From Phocoena phocoena (lineage: Eukaryota > Chordata > Mammalia > Artiodactyla > Phocoenidae), in the NCBI RefSeq assembly GCF_963924675.1, contig NC_089220.1:113662697-113726696 (forward strand): a DNA stretch of 64,000 bases, read 5' to 3'. A program made the position numbers and the translations under genes. The notes under the pieces were generated by a model, which worked only from the letters and a program-made list of their open reading frames with translations, was not told the DNA's origin and made no database searches. Positions 1 through 11,685 of the stretch are shown piece after piece (the first letter of the stretch is position 1; each line of letters starts with the position of its first letter).

Positions 1-1207
1 TTGTGAAGGATTAGCCCATTGTGAGTAACTCTGAACTAGTGAGTAGCAAATGAATTGATAAATCCTAGGGAGGTATTATTAGGCCAGTAAGCTTTACACT
101 TTTTAATCTTCTGCATCATGTTCCCTCTTACAGCCTCGATAGTGAGTCTTCCACAGACTGGGTCTACATCTTGTCCCCTGCCACACTCAGAAATACCTTT
201 TGTGGCCCTGGAGGGACCAACACTCTCTACCTCTGGCCCCGTCTCCAAGTTTCTACCCATGAGAAGTGCCATGGCCCCTTTTCATGTTTCTCTGGAGCTG
301 TCCCCTCTCTCCCCCTTGATTCAATACTGGTGGTAATTTTCTTTCTCAAGCACATTCCCTGAGGATCCCCTAAGGGAATGGCTAAGAGGTTGAAACCTAG
401 GCCAGTTGTTCAGAGCCAATGCATGCTAATAAAAGAAATAAATCACCTACCAGCATTCAAAAATATATATAGGTAGATAAGCAAGAGGAGAAGAAATACA
501 AGCCGCCTGTTTTTTTAAAGCATGCCTTTGGTCCCAGATAACTCCAGGAGTAGATTAAATGGTATATTAAAAGGCACTTATGTATCATGCCTGCTCTCGC
601 AGAATTAATGGATCGGAGTACATTCCACACGGAGTTTATTATGCCTGCCAGCAGGGCTGGATGGCATGTGGACATATTTGCACGTTGTGGAAACAGTAGC
701 TTGGTTTATGACAACTCAAGTCCTGAGTTCACGTCAGAATCTGACAGTTATGCCCATGACTCTATGGGAGCTGATTTATCCTGGACCATTTAAAGTCAGC
801 AGATACTTTTTGCTATCTGGGTCCTGCCCTTTCTGTCCCTGGGCTGGTGGCTGCCTCCTTAGCGAAAATAGAAAAGGGCTACCTCGTGACAATGGTGAAT
901 GATCCCTGTTTGAACACCGTTCAGCCACCTTTAGTGTTTAAGGCCAAGGTCATTTTTTTTCATGATGGTGTCTAGTCATTGCCACCCAGCTAGATGGGAC
1001 TGGAAGTTACCAGATCACAGTTTGCTTAACTAATCATTCATTGCCCAGGGCAGTCAGTCCTGGGAAGACCAAATAAAATCTGTGTCTTCTCTATAGTTTC
1101 CTACATCCTCATTTTATACATGTTGGCCCCCTTAGTGAGGTCCCTACTATTTAACCACTAAAAAGAAAAATGGAGATTTACTAATTGTAGCTCAGTATTA
1201 ACTCTCC
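1..1207. other. Non-repetitive DNA, no feature recognised
   Basis: I see no recognisable repeat, exon or RNA gene. Open frames here are short (under 80 codons) and overlap on both strands, as expected by chance. Confidence 0.6.
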
Positions 1208-1750
1208 TGTGTTAGTTATCTCTTGCTGTGTAACAAATTACTCCAAAACTTAGTGACCTAAAAATAATAATTAACATTTATCTTCCCACAAAGCTTCTGT
1301 GGGTCAGGAATTCAGGAGCAGCTTAACTGGATGGTTCTGATTCAGGGGCTCTCGTGAGGTGGCAGTCAAGATGTTAGCTGGGTCATCCTGCCGCCGTCTA
1401 CAGTCTTGACTTGGGCTAGAAGATCTGCTTCCAAGATGGCTTATGCACATGACTAGTAAGTTGGTACTGGCTATTGGTAGGAGGCCTCAGTTCCTCATGG
1501 ATGAGTCTCTACAGGGCTGCTTGAGTGTCTTTACAATATGGCGGCTGGCTTCCCCAGGTGATCCAAGAAAGTACAAAGTAGAAGCCCCAGTGCATTTTAG
1601 GACCTAGCCTCAGAAGCCACACTTCATCATTTCTGTAATATCTTAGTGGTTACACAGATTAGCCTCATTCAGTATGCAAGGGAACTACAAAAAGGCATGA
1701 ATACCAGTTGGCCAGGATTATTGGAGGCCATCTTAATGGGGGCTACCACA
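1208..1750 (+). repeat. Old solo LTR, ERVL-like (possibly LTR16 group)
   Basis: The stretch starts TGTGTTAGTTATCTCTTGCT and ends GGGGGCTACCACA, so it has the TG...CA ends of a retroviral LTR. Inside are phrases of a familiar old mammalian repeat, such as CTGTGTAACAAATTACTCC near the start and GGAGGCCATCTTAATGG near the end. No gag or pol sequence lies next to it, so it is a solo LTR. The 543-bp length fits an LTR. The LTR class is fairly secure; the subfamily name is a guess from memory. Confidence 0.7.
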
Positions 1751-2579
1751 CTCTCTATAGCCCTTCAGAATTTGAATCCCCTGTAGTAGAAAATTCTAAT
1801 AGTGTTATTTCAAATAAAGAGCCAAAGGTGCTCTTGGGATCTGTAGGTTCCATCAGTATTAAATATGGCTACCAAACAGTGTCAATATTATATGTAGTCC
1901 TGTTAAAAGAAAGATTCAATTCCAAACATCTGATTTGATGTTTGTTAAGAAACAAAATAGTCCAGAAAAGTCAGGGTTAGCGTCCACTTTTGATCACACT
2001 TTCTTGCAAACAGGATTTTCTTCTACCATGATGAAGCCATATGGGCACTATCAGTTTTCTTTTCTTCCCCAGTGTTTGCATTGAGGAAAGTTAAACAAAC
2101 AAATCAGAACTGAACGCTTTCACAAAGTTACCTTTGTCATGGATTGCCATCCTGGAGTGCAGGCCAGTTTCTTCTGTTAGCTGCTGCTTTGAAATCCATA
2201 GCCAAGATTGCTTGGCACAAAGTTTTGCATGTTGGCAAGCCAACCCCAGTGAATTGGAAGTGCATTCAGAGCTAAAGGAATAAGACCAGAAGCGTTGTAG
2301 AATCATATCTCTGATAGCCTCATGGTTGGACAGAATCTACAAGACCCTCCAGGCCAAACTTCCAATGTATGCAGTTATATATTCTGAAATACTAAAGATG
2401 TGTAGATGACCACCCTGCTTCTGCTTTAATATCTTAAGTAAGAAAAAGCTTAAGCTACCACTCCCTTTAATTGTCAAAGAGTTCTAATTTGCTGCTTAAG
2501 CCACATTTTTATCTCTGTGTATCTTCTGACCATTGACCTTCCCCCCCACTGACCCCCAGAACAAAACCAAATGTGAAAT
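1751..2579. other. Non-repetitive DNA, no feature recognised
   Basis: Ordinary AT-leaning sequence. A run of C (about 2542-2548) is the only low-complexity feature. No repeat family recognised. Confidence 0.5.
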
Positions 2580-3420
2580 TACTCCAGATATTTGAAAACC
2601 ACTCTCATGTGGGTCTCCTTAGTCTTTTCCAGGTTAAATATTCCATGTTTGTTTAGCCTCCACATCCCTTGCCATCTTAGTTTCAAGGTCCATCTGAAAA
2701 CGTGGTGTCCATTCATTTGTGCGACCAAGAATTTGTTGAATTCTGTCTGTTGGCAAGGCACTGTGTCAGTCCAGATGTCTGAAAAACACAGAGTTGAGTG
2801 GAGCTGTTTCTTCCAGTTAACTTAGATGTTATGTTTCTGTTGATGTCACCAAAGATTACATTCGTTTTTCTGTAGCCATGTCAAACTATTGGATTATTGT
2901 GGGCTGTGATCAACTAAAATGATCAGTTTTTGTTGAAGGGGACTCTTCTCAGTTCTTGTCTTCCCAGCCCTGTAATTGATTTTTCAATTTTTTGAATCTA
3001 AATGAGAGACTTCACGTTTATCTCTATCCAGTTACATCTCATTGGTCCAGCTCATCATTCCAGTCCATCAAAGTCGTGTTGATATTTGCTGACTCTTAGA
3101 TCTTGACTTCATTGTATTAGTATTTCTTGCAGCTTTGTGTATTCGTCTGCAGTTTTGCTCAGCATTTCTTCTCTCTTTGCATCCAAGTCACTTCTAGTAA
3201 TGGGGAGTAGAATAGGACCAGTGACAGAGTCATTTGGTGGGTCATTAGACCCCTCCCTTCCCCCTTCCACCCCCTCTTTGCAAACAGATTTTCAGCCAAC
3301 TATGAGTTGCCCCAATTATACTGTCATCTGGTCTGCATTTCTCCATCTTGTCCACAAGAATTTCCTGAGAGACTTTGCCAAATGCCTTGATTAATCAACA
3401 CATGCTGGGTCTCTGACATT
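2580..3420 (-). repeat. L3/CR1 LINE relic
   Basis: Read on the plus strand this is the reverse complement of the C-terminal part and 3' region of a CR1-type LINE. Landmarks in order are CTTAGTCTTTTCCAGGTTAAA (about 2620), the segment around ATGAGAGACTTCACGTTTAT (about 3000), GCAGCTTTGTGTATTCGTCTG (about 3130), and CTCCATCTTGTCCACAAGAA followed by GAGAGACTTTGCCAAATGCC (about 3342-3385). These phrases are kept in the same order in CR1/L3 elements of many amniotes. It is heavily diverged, with no usable reading frame, and is about 840 bp, long for this family in mammals. Ends are approximate. Confidence 0.8.
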
Positions 3421-4671
3421 CCCAGTTGTCGGTTTGTAGTGACCTGCTTCTTGCTCCAGAGGCGGAAAGGGAATGGGGCAAGCTGGGAATGGTTCTGTCT
3501 TCTACTCCAACTCCCTAACCACCAAAGTCCTGGCTCAAGCTAGGGGACTGCCAAGTTCATGAAGGTGTATCTATTGACTGACCCCTTGACCTGACCCTTT
3601 AGAACCAAGACATGCCTTGTTGCTTAAAAGTATTATAACCTTGATTAGAACCCAAGTCTCTTCATTCCTCATCAGCTGTTCTTTCTAGCTATCTTGGGTT
3701 CACGTCACTCTCCCCTTTTGACCTCATTTGTGTGTTCTCTACCTTGCTTTGATCCTCAGGTTCATGGGTTTTCATAATTCAAATCACCAAATATTATGAG
3801 TACTTAGTGTACATCCCTGTACAAGATATGGCCATGCCATGTCAATACTTTTTAATGCACCCTGCACAACTTCCCAAACAACAGTCCATAACAAGCCACC
3901 CTGGTCAGCTCTGCTCCACCTTAGGAAGTCCTGCAAACTCACACCTGTCCCCACCATCCTAGGCGTCCAGCCTTATGTGTTAGGATCTGTGATTTCTCCA
4001 TTATTTTTGGCTTCATGCCCTGCCATGCCCACTGTCTTTGGGTCTTAGATTTGGTAACTAGGTTCAGACAGTCTACTGTGGCTCAGACCTTGTTTCCCGC
4101 CAGCGTATGACTTCTGTTGGATCAAGCACTGTAGGTAGGATGCATATTGCCCTGCCCCACCCTGGAACCTCCATCACAGAACTTGCCCTTCACCTGTCAG
4201 AAAGACAGTGGGCAGAAAAATAGATGGAAAGACTGGGTTCCAGTTCCCAGTCCAGTACTGATAATCCAGTACAGTTTATTGCCTGTTAATTTTACATAAA
4301 GCATACTTTTGCAGGGGAGGGGTACTGATTTGTAGTAATGAGACCCAATCATCATTCTTGGTGATAAGAATGAAAAGGTACCCACCATCAAGGGTCACAA
4401 TTCAAGTAACTGTGTTACCCACAGTCTGTCTCTTCTAAAGTCTGTAGGACCTTTAAGTTGTGAGCAACATACTCAGTAAGTTTGCCCTAATTTTTTCATG
4501 GAAAATATAGAGCTTTGGTGCTTTTTTCTGGGACACACTCATTGTCTTAGTATAGAGTCATAGTCTCATCTGGACATTTTCCTCTCTAAAGCTTAAGATT
4601 TTAACCCTCTAGATCAGAAATTCCTCTGCCATCTTTTCTCCAGTTTGGGGAGATATACATTGTTTCTTTTT
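3421..4671. other. Non-repetitive DNA, no feature recognised
   Basis: No confident repeat. The first 100 bases may extend the L3/CR1 relic upstream. The rest is mixed sequence without recognisable elements. Confidence 0.5.
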
Positions 4672-5985
4672 ATTCCTTTATTTTAGAGTTTTTGTTTTTC
4701 CTAATTTTATTGAGATATAATTGACATTTAACATATGTTTAAGATGTACAACGTGATTTGATATATGTATGTATTGTGAAATGATCACAATAAGTTAACA
4801 TCCATCACATCACATACTTACAAATATTTTCCTTGTGATGTATATATTTTTAAGATATAATCTCTTAGAAACTTTCAAATATACAATACAGTATTGTTAA
4901 TTATATTCAACATGCTGTACATTACATCCCCAGAACTTATTAATCTTATAACTGGAAGTTTGTACTTTCTGATCACCTTCACCCATTTCCCCCATTCCCT
5001 ACCCCCTGCCTCTGCCAACTACGAATCTGTTCTCTGTTTCTATGAGTTCAGTGCTTTTCAGATTCCACATATAAGTGAGATCATACAGTATTTGTCTTTC
5101 TTTGCCTGATTAATTTCATTTATCGTAATGCCCTCAACGCCTATCCATGTTGTCTCAGTGGTAGGATTTCCTTCTTTTTATGGCTGAATAATATTCCCTT
5201 TTATACATATGCCACATTTTCTTTGTCGATTCATCCATCGATAGACACTTAGGTTGTTTCCATGTCTTGGCTATTGTAAATAGTGCCGCAGTGAACATGG
5301 AGGTGCAGATATCTCTTTGAGGTAGTGATTTCAGTTCCTTCGGGGTTATACCCAGAAGTGGAATTGCTGGATCATATGGTACTTCTATTTTTAACTTTTT
5401 GAGGAACCTCTATACTGTTTTCCTTAGTTGCTGCACCAACCTACATTCCCACCAACAGTTCATAAGAGTTCTCTTTAATTTACTTTCTCACCAACACTTG
5501 TTTTCTCTTGTCTTTTGGATGTTAGCCATTCTAATAGGTGTGAGATGATATCTCACTGTGGTTTGGATTTGCATTTTCCTGATGACGAGTGATGTTCAAC
5601 ATCTGTTCATGTACCTGTTGGCCACTGGTATGTCTTCTTTGGAGAAATGTCGATGCAGTTTCTCTGCTTGTTTCTTAATTGGAGTGTTTGGTTTTTTTGC
5701 TATTGAGTTGTATTATTTCTTTATATATGTTGGATATTAACCCGTTGTCAGATATATGATTTGCAAATATTTTCTCCCATTCTGTAGGTCCCCTTTTCAT
5801 TTTGTTGATGGTTTGCTTTGCTGTGCAGAAGCTTTTTTAGTTTGGTGTAGCCCCACTTGTTTAGCAAGCCCCAACTTGCTTTTGTTGCCTTTATTTTTGG
5901 GGTCAAATCTAAAAACTCATTACGAACATGGATGTTAGGGAGCTTACTCCCTATATGTTTTCCTACGAGTGAGATGTACACTGTT
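4672..5985 (-). repeat. Older L1 LINE, 5'-truncated
   Basis: On the plus strand the order is 3' UTR (CTAATTTTATTGAGATATAATTG at about 4699), then the reverse complement of the end of ORF2: GGCTGAATAATATTCC (about 5181), CTTGGCTATTGTAAATAG (about 5265), GTTATACCCAGAAGTGG (about 5345), TGAGATGATATCTCACTG (about 5541) and TTTTCTCCCATTCTGTAGG (about 5770). This is the last kilobase of L1 ORF2 plus 3' UTR, cut off at its 5' side near 5985. The 3' UTR differs from the young L1s in the window and the coding part is well degraded, so it is an older insertion. Confidence 0.92.
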
Positions 5986-6126
5986 TCTGCCCAAGAAGTC
6001 ATAGAATCCTTATTTGTAAACCCTGCCTAGGTAGCCAGCTACCAATTTCCCATGTATTCCATGATCTTCCAAATCTATGGCCTTCAGTTGGAGTAAGAGA
6101 TGAAAACATCACCTATTTCCTTAAAT

Positions 6127-6362
6127 CAGAGGTCCCCAACCTTTTTGGCACCAGGGACCCGTTTAATGGAAGACAGTTTTCCCACGGATTCGGGGGCTGG
6201 GCGGTGGGATGTGTCTCAGGCAGTAATGTGAGCGATGGGGCGTGACAGACAGATGAAGCTTCGCTCACTCGCCCGCCCGCTGCTCACCTCCTGCTGTGTG
6301 ACCCTGTTTCTAACAGGCTGCGGACTGGTACAGGTCCACGGCCCAGGGGTTGGGGACCCCTG
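6127..6362 (-). mobile_element. Short internally deleted hAT-like DNA transposon
   Basis: It starts CAGAGGTCCCCAACC and ends GGTTGGGGACCCCTG, a 15-bp terminal inverted repeat with one mismatch. The interior shares GGCACCAGGGACC, CTCACCTCCTGCTGTG and TAACAGGCTGCGGACTGG with the larger element at 59795-60419, in opposite orientation, so both are one family. At 236 bp it is a deletion derivative and codes for nothing. I could not find a clean 8-bp target-site duplication beside this copy. Confidence 0.85.
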
Positions 6363-7689
6363 CAAATCTTTAATTCCCTACTTAGGAAAGTGAATATATG
6401 CATTTTTAACATCAATTTATATCCCCTAAATGATAAGTGAAAATGAACGTTTAAAACTTTCCAGATTAAGTAAAATTTGTACTTGTGTGCGGCCCTTACC
6501 TGAGTTATTTATTCCCTGGTGAGTGAGTGACAATAGAACTCAAGCCCCCGGCTCTCCCACTAAACACTAGGAAATCGGAGCTTTTAGCCTCTGAAATTCT
6601 TTAATAAATTAGCCTGTTTCTACTCATTTTCAAATGTATTAATCTACTCTAACATTTCACTGTGAAGAAAACAAGGTTTTTATTAATTGAAGCGGGATCT
6701 CCCACCGTATGTTCGGTGTGATTGGCTGCATCATTACATAATAGTAATAAACGAATGAGCCCCCTTTGAATTCAGCAGTTCAGGCTCCTACCGTATCTTG
6801 GCTGTGGTTCCATAGTTTGACACTTGTGCTGCAGTTAATTAGGGTGACTGTTGAGAGGTAGACAGGGACAGAGAAAATGCAGGATTTAAAAGCTGTTCCT
6901 GCTACCTTTTGGGGAGTTTTAAGTCCTTTCTACATTATAAAGCTAAATGATAGATTTTTGCTTCATTTTCTCCCTGGCATCCCTCTTTGGCTTCAGATTT
7001 AATGAGCCCAAAGGAAAGGGGATTCATTATTTAAAGTCTGGGTGACGCATTTAAATTTAAGATTTGTATTTACCTAGACTTTTTATTCCTGCGACCCAAG
7101 TTACCTACATATAAATCAAACTTCATCAGTTACATGGTCGGTATTCATCTCCCCAGTTGGGAAAAGCTTAATCTAATAGGTTATTTCCCAAAACTTGCTT
7201 TGTTGCTTTCTTATTTGTGACGCATATAGTATCAGCTGGAGGAGGGAGGAAACTGGAAAGAATGCTTCGGTCACTTTACATGGGTTTTTAAATAGGGGCA
7301 AATAAGAGAATGCCTATTCACAGTGCTTATTGGCAATTCCTTGGGGGATCGGTGCTAACGTTTTCTGTGACGACAGAGTGAGAAGTCTAGAAAGCAGGGC
7401 CCAGGATGAAATTGATGCAGGGAAGAGGGCCTGGCCTACCCTTCCTTGAGTATTCTGAAGGATATTTCTTCTTCCTCTTCCAGCTTTTCTGCTCCTCTTC
7501 TACTTTAAACACAGGGAATAGAGGCCTGAGGAGGAGAAGCTGGACCAGGGAAACAAGGTCAGACTGGATATGCCGTAGAGGTCCTTTCCTTTAACTGCCA
7601 GACCTCCTTCCCTGGCCCCGTGGAAGAAGCCTCTAGGTAGCCTCTCCCTAAGTTCCATTCTTCATCCCTCAAGTGTTTGTTCCACTCTC
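6363..7689. other. Non-repetitive DNA; possible conserved non-coding segment
   Basis: No interspersed repeat recognised in over 1.3 kb. The part from about 6640 to 7220 is AT-rich, has homeobox-like TAATTA/ATTAAT words and no transposon-like phrases. It could be conserved regulatory DNA, but conservation cannot be judged from one sequence. Confidence 0.4.
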
Positions 7690-8070
7690 TGGATCTCTCT
7701 CAAATGCTGGTCTCCTCCCTCCCCTGGTAGAGGCCATCATTACCTCCTGCTTAGATTGCTGCAGTGACTTGGAAATTGCTCCCCTGCATCATGCTGACTC
7801 GTCCCTGACCCTCTTTCTGTGTTGCAGCCAGGGCTGTCTTTCCAGAAGACAATGCCAATCTCGAGCTCCTCTGGTTAAATCTGGAGGGACTTTATCCTTG
7901 TGGCCCTGAAGATGAAATCTCCACCCCGTGACAAATCTCCGAAGCGGTTCATGAGCTGACCTCTGCTGTCTCCCGTTCCTCCCCTCTTGCCCTGCTAAGC
8001 TCTATTCCAGGTACACTGGACTGGACATGAGCTCTCGTGCCTCTGGGGCTAGTGCCTCAAGGTCCTCTGG
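7690..8070 (+). repeat. L2 LINE fragment
   Basis: The sequence follows the L2 3' region: GAGGCCATCATTACCTCCTG then GATTGCTGCAGTGAC corresponds to the L2 phrase around a split tract ending in CTGGACTACTGCAATAG. Further similarity (CTCTATTCCAGGTACACTGG, near 8005-8025) fits the downstream L2 consensus. Strongly diverged; both ends uncertain. Confidence 0.65.
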
Positions 8071-8525
8071 TCTCAGCTGAGACAGACTTCCTTACCCAGA
8101 CCCTTAACCAAGCGTCCCCTCTCAGGTATTGTTTCACATTTATAACCAGAGCCCCAAGTTTCCCCTTCAAGAAACCCTATTAAATTCTAGGAAAGGCCTA
8201 GAAGCTCCAAAGCATTTCCCATGATTTCCAGAGAATTCCCTTGCTTTTTCATGCTTGCTTTTTCATGCTTTTCTGCCTCTTCACTTCAATATCTTCATGT
8301 GCTACCTTGGTTTCTGTCCTCATTAGTCAAGCCCCCAAATCCATTTCCTGCAGAAATCCACATGGTATGGGTTTACTTTCATGAATTGACTATCTTTACT
8401 GAAGATTGAGGTGACTTTAACAAGTGATTGGTCATATGTCCCTTCACTGGCTCAACCCTCATTCCACTGTCTTTTTCTTATTCCCCTTTACATTAAGTTC
8501 AACTCTAAAAGAAATAATAATAATA
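8071..8525. other. Non-repetitive or decayed L2 tail
   Basis: Possibly the continuation of the L2 fragment, too diverged to claim. It contains a 14-bp exact tandem duplication, TTGCTTTTTCATGC, at 8241-8254 and 8255-8268, and a short (AAT)n run at about 8513-8527. Confidence 0.4.
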
Positions 8526-8960
8526 ATTGCAGTGATCTAGAGGAGTTTATTTCCGTCTCACATTGAAGTAGTCGGAGAGTGGCAGGGCAGTTTTGTTGTC
8601 CTCAGTATGAGTCCTTCTTTCATTTTATTTCTTCATACTTGGCTTCTATTCCTGAGGTCACCTCACTATCTAAAATGACTGCTGCAGCTCCAGCCATTAC
8701 TCATACATTCCAGCCAGCGAGAGGGGCATGCACTCTCCCTTTAAGAATATTTCCCAGAAGTTGCACAGACCACTTCTGCCTCCACCCTATTGGCCAGAAG
8801 TTAGTCATATGGCCACACCTCATTACAAAGTAAGTTGGGAAATGTAGTCTTTATCTGGGCAGACATGTGTCCAGTTAAAACCTAGGGGTTCTATGACTAT
8901 GGAAGAAAGGGAGAATAAATACTGTGGGGGCATCCCATAAACCTATAACACCTATAACAA
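8526..8960 (+). repeat. Ancient interspersed repeat, family unresolved
   Basis: The block around 8790-8860 reads CCTATTGGCCAGAAGTTAG, ATGGCCACACCTCATTAC and GTTGGGAAATGTAGTC. The same chain of phrases occurs at about 20370-20430 and weakly at 41880-41930 in this window. This is a common old mammalian repeat, probably LTR-derived. I cannot name the subfamily with confidence. Ends approximate. Confidence 0.55.
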
Positions 8961-9639
8961 TAAGCACCCGTCCACTTTTCTTGTCTTGCCTAGTTTGATG
9001 TATGGTCAGGTTTCCTCCAAGCTTCGAATTTGACCCAGGAACTTGTTTAGGTATATTTCCCAAACACCTACAGCTTACTTTCAAAGAGGGTGCTGCTGAA
9101 AAAAAATTTTTCTCCATCTTATAAACCATGCTGACTTCTCTGTGTCCTGCATTGCTCAGACCCCCTGTGGTTGTCATGGGTCTGTACCAGTGGGGTTCCT
9201 TGGGTTGCACACATAGGCCTGGTCTGCACGCATACGTAACAGTTTCAGTCGACTCAGGTCACAGTTTCAGTTACCAGTTCTCAGAATGAAACAGCAAATT
9301 CACAGGTCAACAGCCATGGTGAACAGTAAAAGAACAACGTGAGAAAGTCCTTGGTATGGCTCCCTCATAGCCACCAGGTCCACGGACACACACTAATGTC
9401 TGGGTTCAAGGCCGAGAAGCTACCCACCAACTTCTTCTGATAGCTCCCTTCTGGTGAGGCGAGGCACAGGTGATATTTATCTACTAAACAGCACCCATAT
9501 GAATACATTTAGCTGGATATGTATTCAACTTATGCTCAACACATCTGCATCAAATATATCTTTGGAAGACAGCCCTTTTTGGGGAGGAAAGCAGGAAATT
9601 CATAATCTGGTTATCTCCCTCCCCATGTTCTCCACAACA
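8961..9639. other. Non-repetitive DNA, no feature recognised
   Basis: Mixed sequence. Nothing recognised on either strand. Confidence 0.5.
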
Positions 9640-9740
9640 CTGGTCTTGCTCACTCTTGACTCCTTTTCCAGTGTTTCACGTGGTGCCTGACATAGAATAG
9701 GCTTTCAATAAGTATTTGTTTAAAGAATGGATGAAAGAAC
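9640..9740 (+). repeat. L2 or MIR 3' end
   Basis: GTGCCTGACATAGAATAGGC then AATAAGTATTTGTTTAAAGAATGGATGAA matches the shared 3' end of L2 and MIR (GTGCCTGGCACATAGTAGG... followed by AATAAATATTTGTTGAATGA). Confidence 0.6.
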
Positions 9741-10355
9741 ACCATATGCTAAATGATGAAGATGCAAAGATAACTGAAACATGGTCTTTATCCTCAGAGC
9801 TCAAAATCTAGTGGGGGAAGCCAAACATAAGCAATCATATTACAGAGAAAAGTATACAGTATAACTACATGCACAGTGTTGAAGTAGCACAGAGGAGATG
9901 CCTGAGCTGGATTTCGTTGTATGAATACGAGTTTGCTAGGCCCATGGAGGTAGAGAAACCAACTTGTACAAGGGTCTAAAGGGACAAAACAACCTTACAT
10001 GTTCAGGCAATAAGTATAAGAGGTCCCCTAACATTTTTAAGACCTTATAGTTTTTAAAGTAGCGTTTTGTAAAACTAAACATTTCCTCTTTTTTTCTAGA
10101 AGTGATTCATAATTACTACTGATTTATCAAAGTTCAGAGCTTTGATTTAGAATGATGATTTGTATCCAAATGTTATAGAACGGGATCTGGTCATTTGTTA
10201 TCTGGTCTATCCACTCCCCACCTGGGAGCACCAGTAAAACTGAAAATGTTGCTTTCTTTCCTAGATGTTGAATACTTGGAGCCAAGTGTATGCTACACTT
10301 CAGTCATTTCAATATAAAGGTCTTTTAAAACCCCATCAATAACCACAACTAGAAA
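9741..10355. other. Non-repetitive DNA with a possible old repeat at 9770-9905
   Basis: The part AGAGCTCAAAATCTAGTGGG at about 9797 resembles an old dispersed repeat that also appears near 59775 (GGAGCTTATGTTCTAGAG). The remainder is unassigned. Confidence 0.4.
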
Positions 10356-10359
10356 ACAG

Positions 10360-10580
10360 CAACAGTAATTGCTAATATTTACATGGCAGAGTGCCAGGCG
10401 CTGTTATAAGCATTATATGTGTATTGACTCATTTAATTTTTATAATAACCTTATAAGGTAGGTGCTAGTATTATCCCCATTTCATTGCTGAGGAAACCAA
10501 GTCACCAAGATTTAGTGACTCGCTCAAGGTCACAAAGCTCAAGGTCACTCAAGCCACTGAGTTAGGATGTTAAACTCCTA
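10360..10580 (-). repeat. MIR SINE
   Basis: The reverse orientation of MIR is clear: GTGCCAGGCGCTGTTATAAG, TATCCCCATTTCATTGCTGA and GAGGAAACCAAG, followed by AAGGTCACAAAGCTCAAGG. The element is nearly complete and well diverged. Confidence 0.85.
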
Positions 10581-11232
10581 CACAGTTCAAAAGTTTTACA
10601 GTGTATTTAAAGTTATCAGGCTGTTTCTTTTATTAATTTACTTTTTGAGCTTTTTCTGCTAGGCAAAGAAGTTTTTTTATGAGGAAAATCAGAAAGAACT
10701 TCCTGGGTTTTAGATAACCCCTTGGGCCCTGACATCTCGGGAGCATTCCGTCGCCTCCCTGTGCTGTGGGCCCCTCTCCAGCATGGCTTCCCTCTCTGGC
10801 TACTCCCTCTGTGGCTGGTCCCCTCCTCTGCTCCCCATGCCAGCTACTCTGAACATGAGCACTGGCCCTCTGCATGGGAAGATTCAGAACTGATCACTAG
10901 AGCAAGCAGGTGGAGGTATCCAAAAATCAGATCCATGGAACAGTTTCTAGAACGTTTTTACAGGAGGCCCTGCCTCCCTCTGAGACTGTGAATGTACTTA
11001 ATCCTTTCTGTTTCATCCCTTGAGAGCAGGGTATACCACTCTCACCTCTTCAGTGGCCCTTCTTGCACACCCAGGCAGCTCTGAGGTAGAAGACTGGGTC
11101 TGCAGTGTGCAGTGTGCCCCTCTGAGGCCGTCTGGCCCACTGCCCCCCGTTCCCCACCTCTGGCCTGGCCCATGCCCCTTTGTATCACCTCAGTCAGATG
11201 TTTGCCTTTTGCAACCTAAGGGAGAAGTATAG
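10581..11232. other. Non-repetitive DNA, no feature recognised
   Basis: A GC-richer pyrimidine-biased stretch (10730-11220) without recognisable repeat or coding signature. Confidence 0.5.
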
Positions 11233-11432
11233 TCAAGTGGCCAGGAGCAAGGATGGTCTGCTCAGACACGCCGGGGTTCAAATCCTGGCTCAGGCATCAT
11301 ACTAAGTATGTCACCTTAGGCAAGTCCCCTGAACTTGTTATTCCTCAATTTCCTAATGTATAAAATGAGAGTGATGATACCTTCCTGGCAGTGTTGTCAT
11401 GAGGATTCAAGAAAGATGATCCCTAGTACTCA
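11233..11432 (+). repeat. MIR SINE
   Basis: The tRNA-like part shows GGGGTTCAAATCCTGGC at 11274, then CACCTTAGGCAAGTCCCCTG, TCAATTTCCTAATGTATAAA and TGTCATGAGGATTCAAG, in MIR order. Confidence 0.88.
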
Positions 11433-11439
11433 GTAGCAA

Positions 11440-11685
11440 CGGCTCTCAGAGGCTGTCCATACAGTGTCAGAGCCTGGGCTCTGGAGTCCCACGGCGGGTT
11501 TGAATCCCAGCTTGGCCACCGTCTAACTCTGCGACCAGTGACTTTGTGACTCCTCCTCTGTAACACGGGGCTAATAGTAGTATCCACCTTATTAGATTGT
11601 TGTAAAGATTTCATGCTTATCATATGGTGAAGTACTCAGTGGGCTGTCTGGCAAATATTGGGTGTTCAATAAATACTAACTACTA
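11440..11685 (+). repeat. MIR SINE, directly after another MIR
   Basis: CTGGGCTCTGGAGTCCCACG, GGTTTGAATCCCAGCTTGGC, CTCTGTAACACGGGGCTAA and GTTGTAAAGATTTCATGC follow the MIR consensus. The tail GGTGTTCAATAAATACTAAC completes it. Two full MIRs in the same orientation abut here. Confidence 0.88.

Noticed and set aside
1208..1750. Endogenous retrovirus with coding genes
   Set aside because: Only an LTR-sized block is present here, and the other LTR-like blocks are also alone. No gag, pol or env frames were found.
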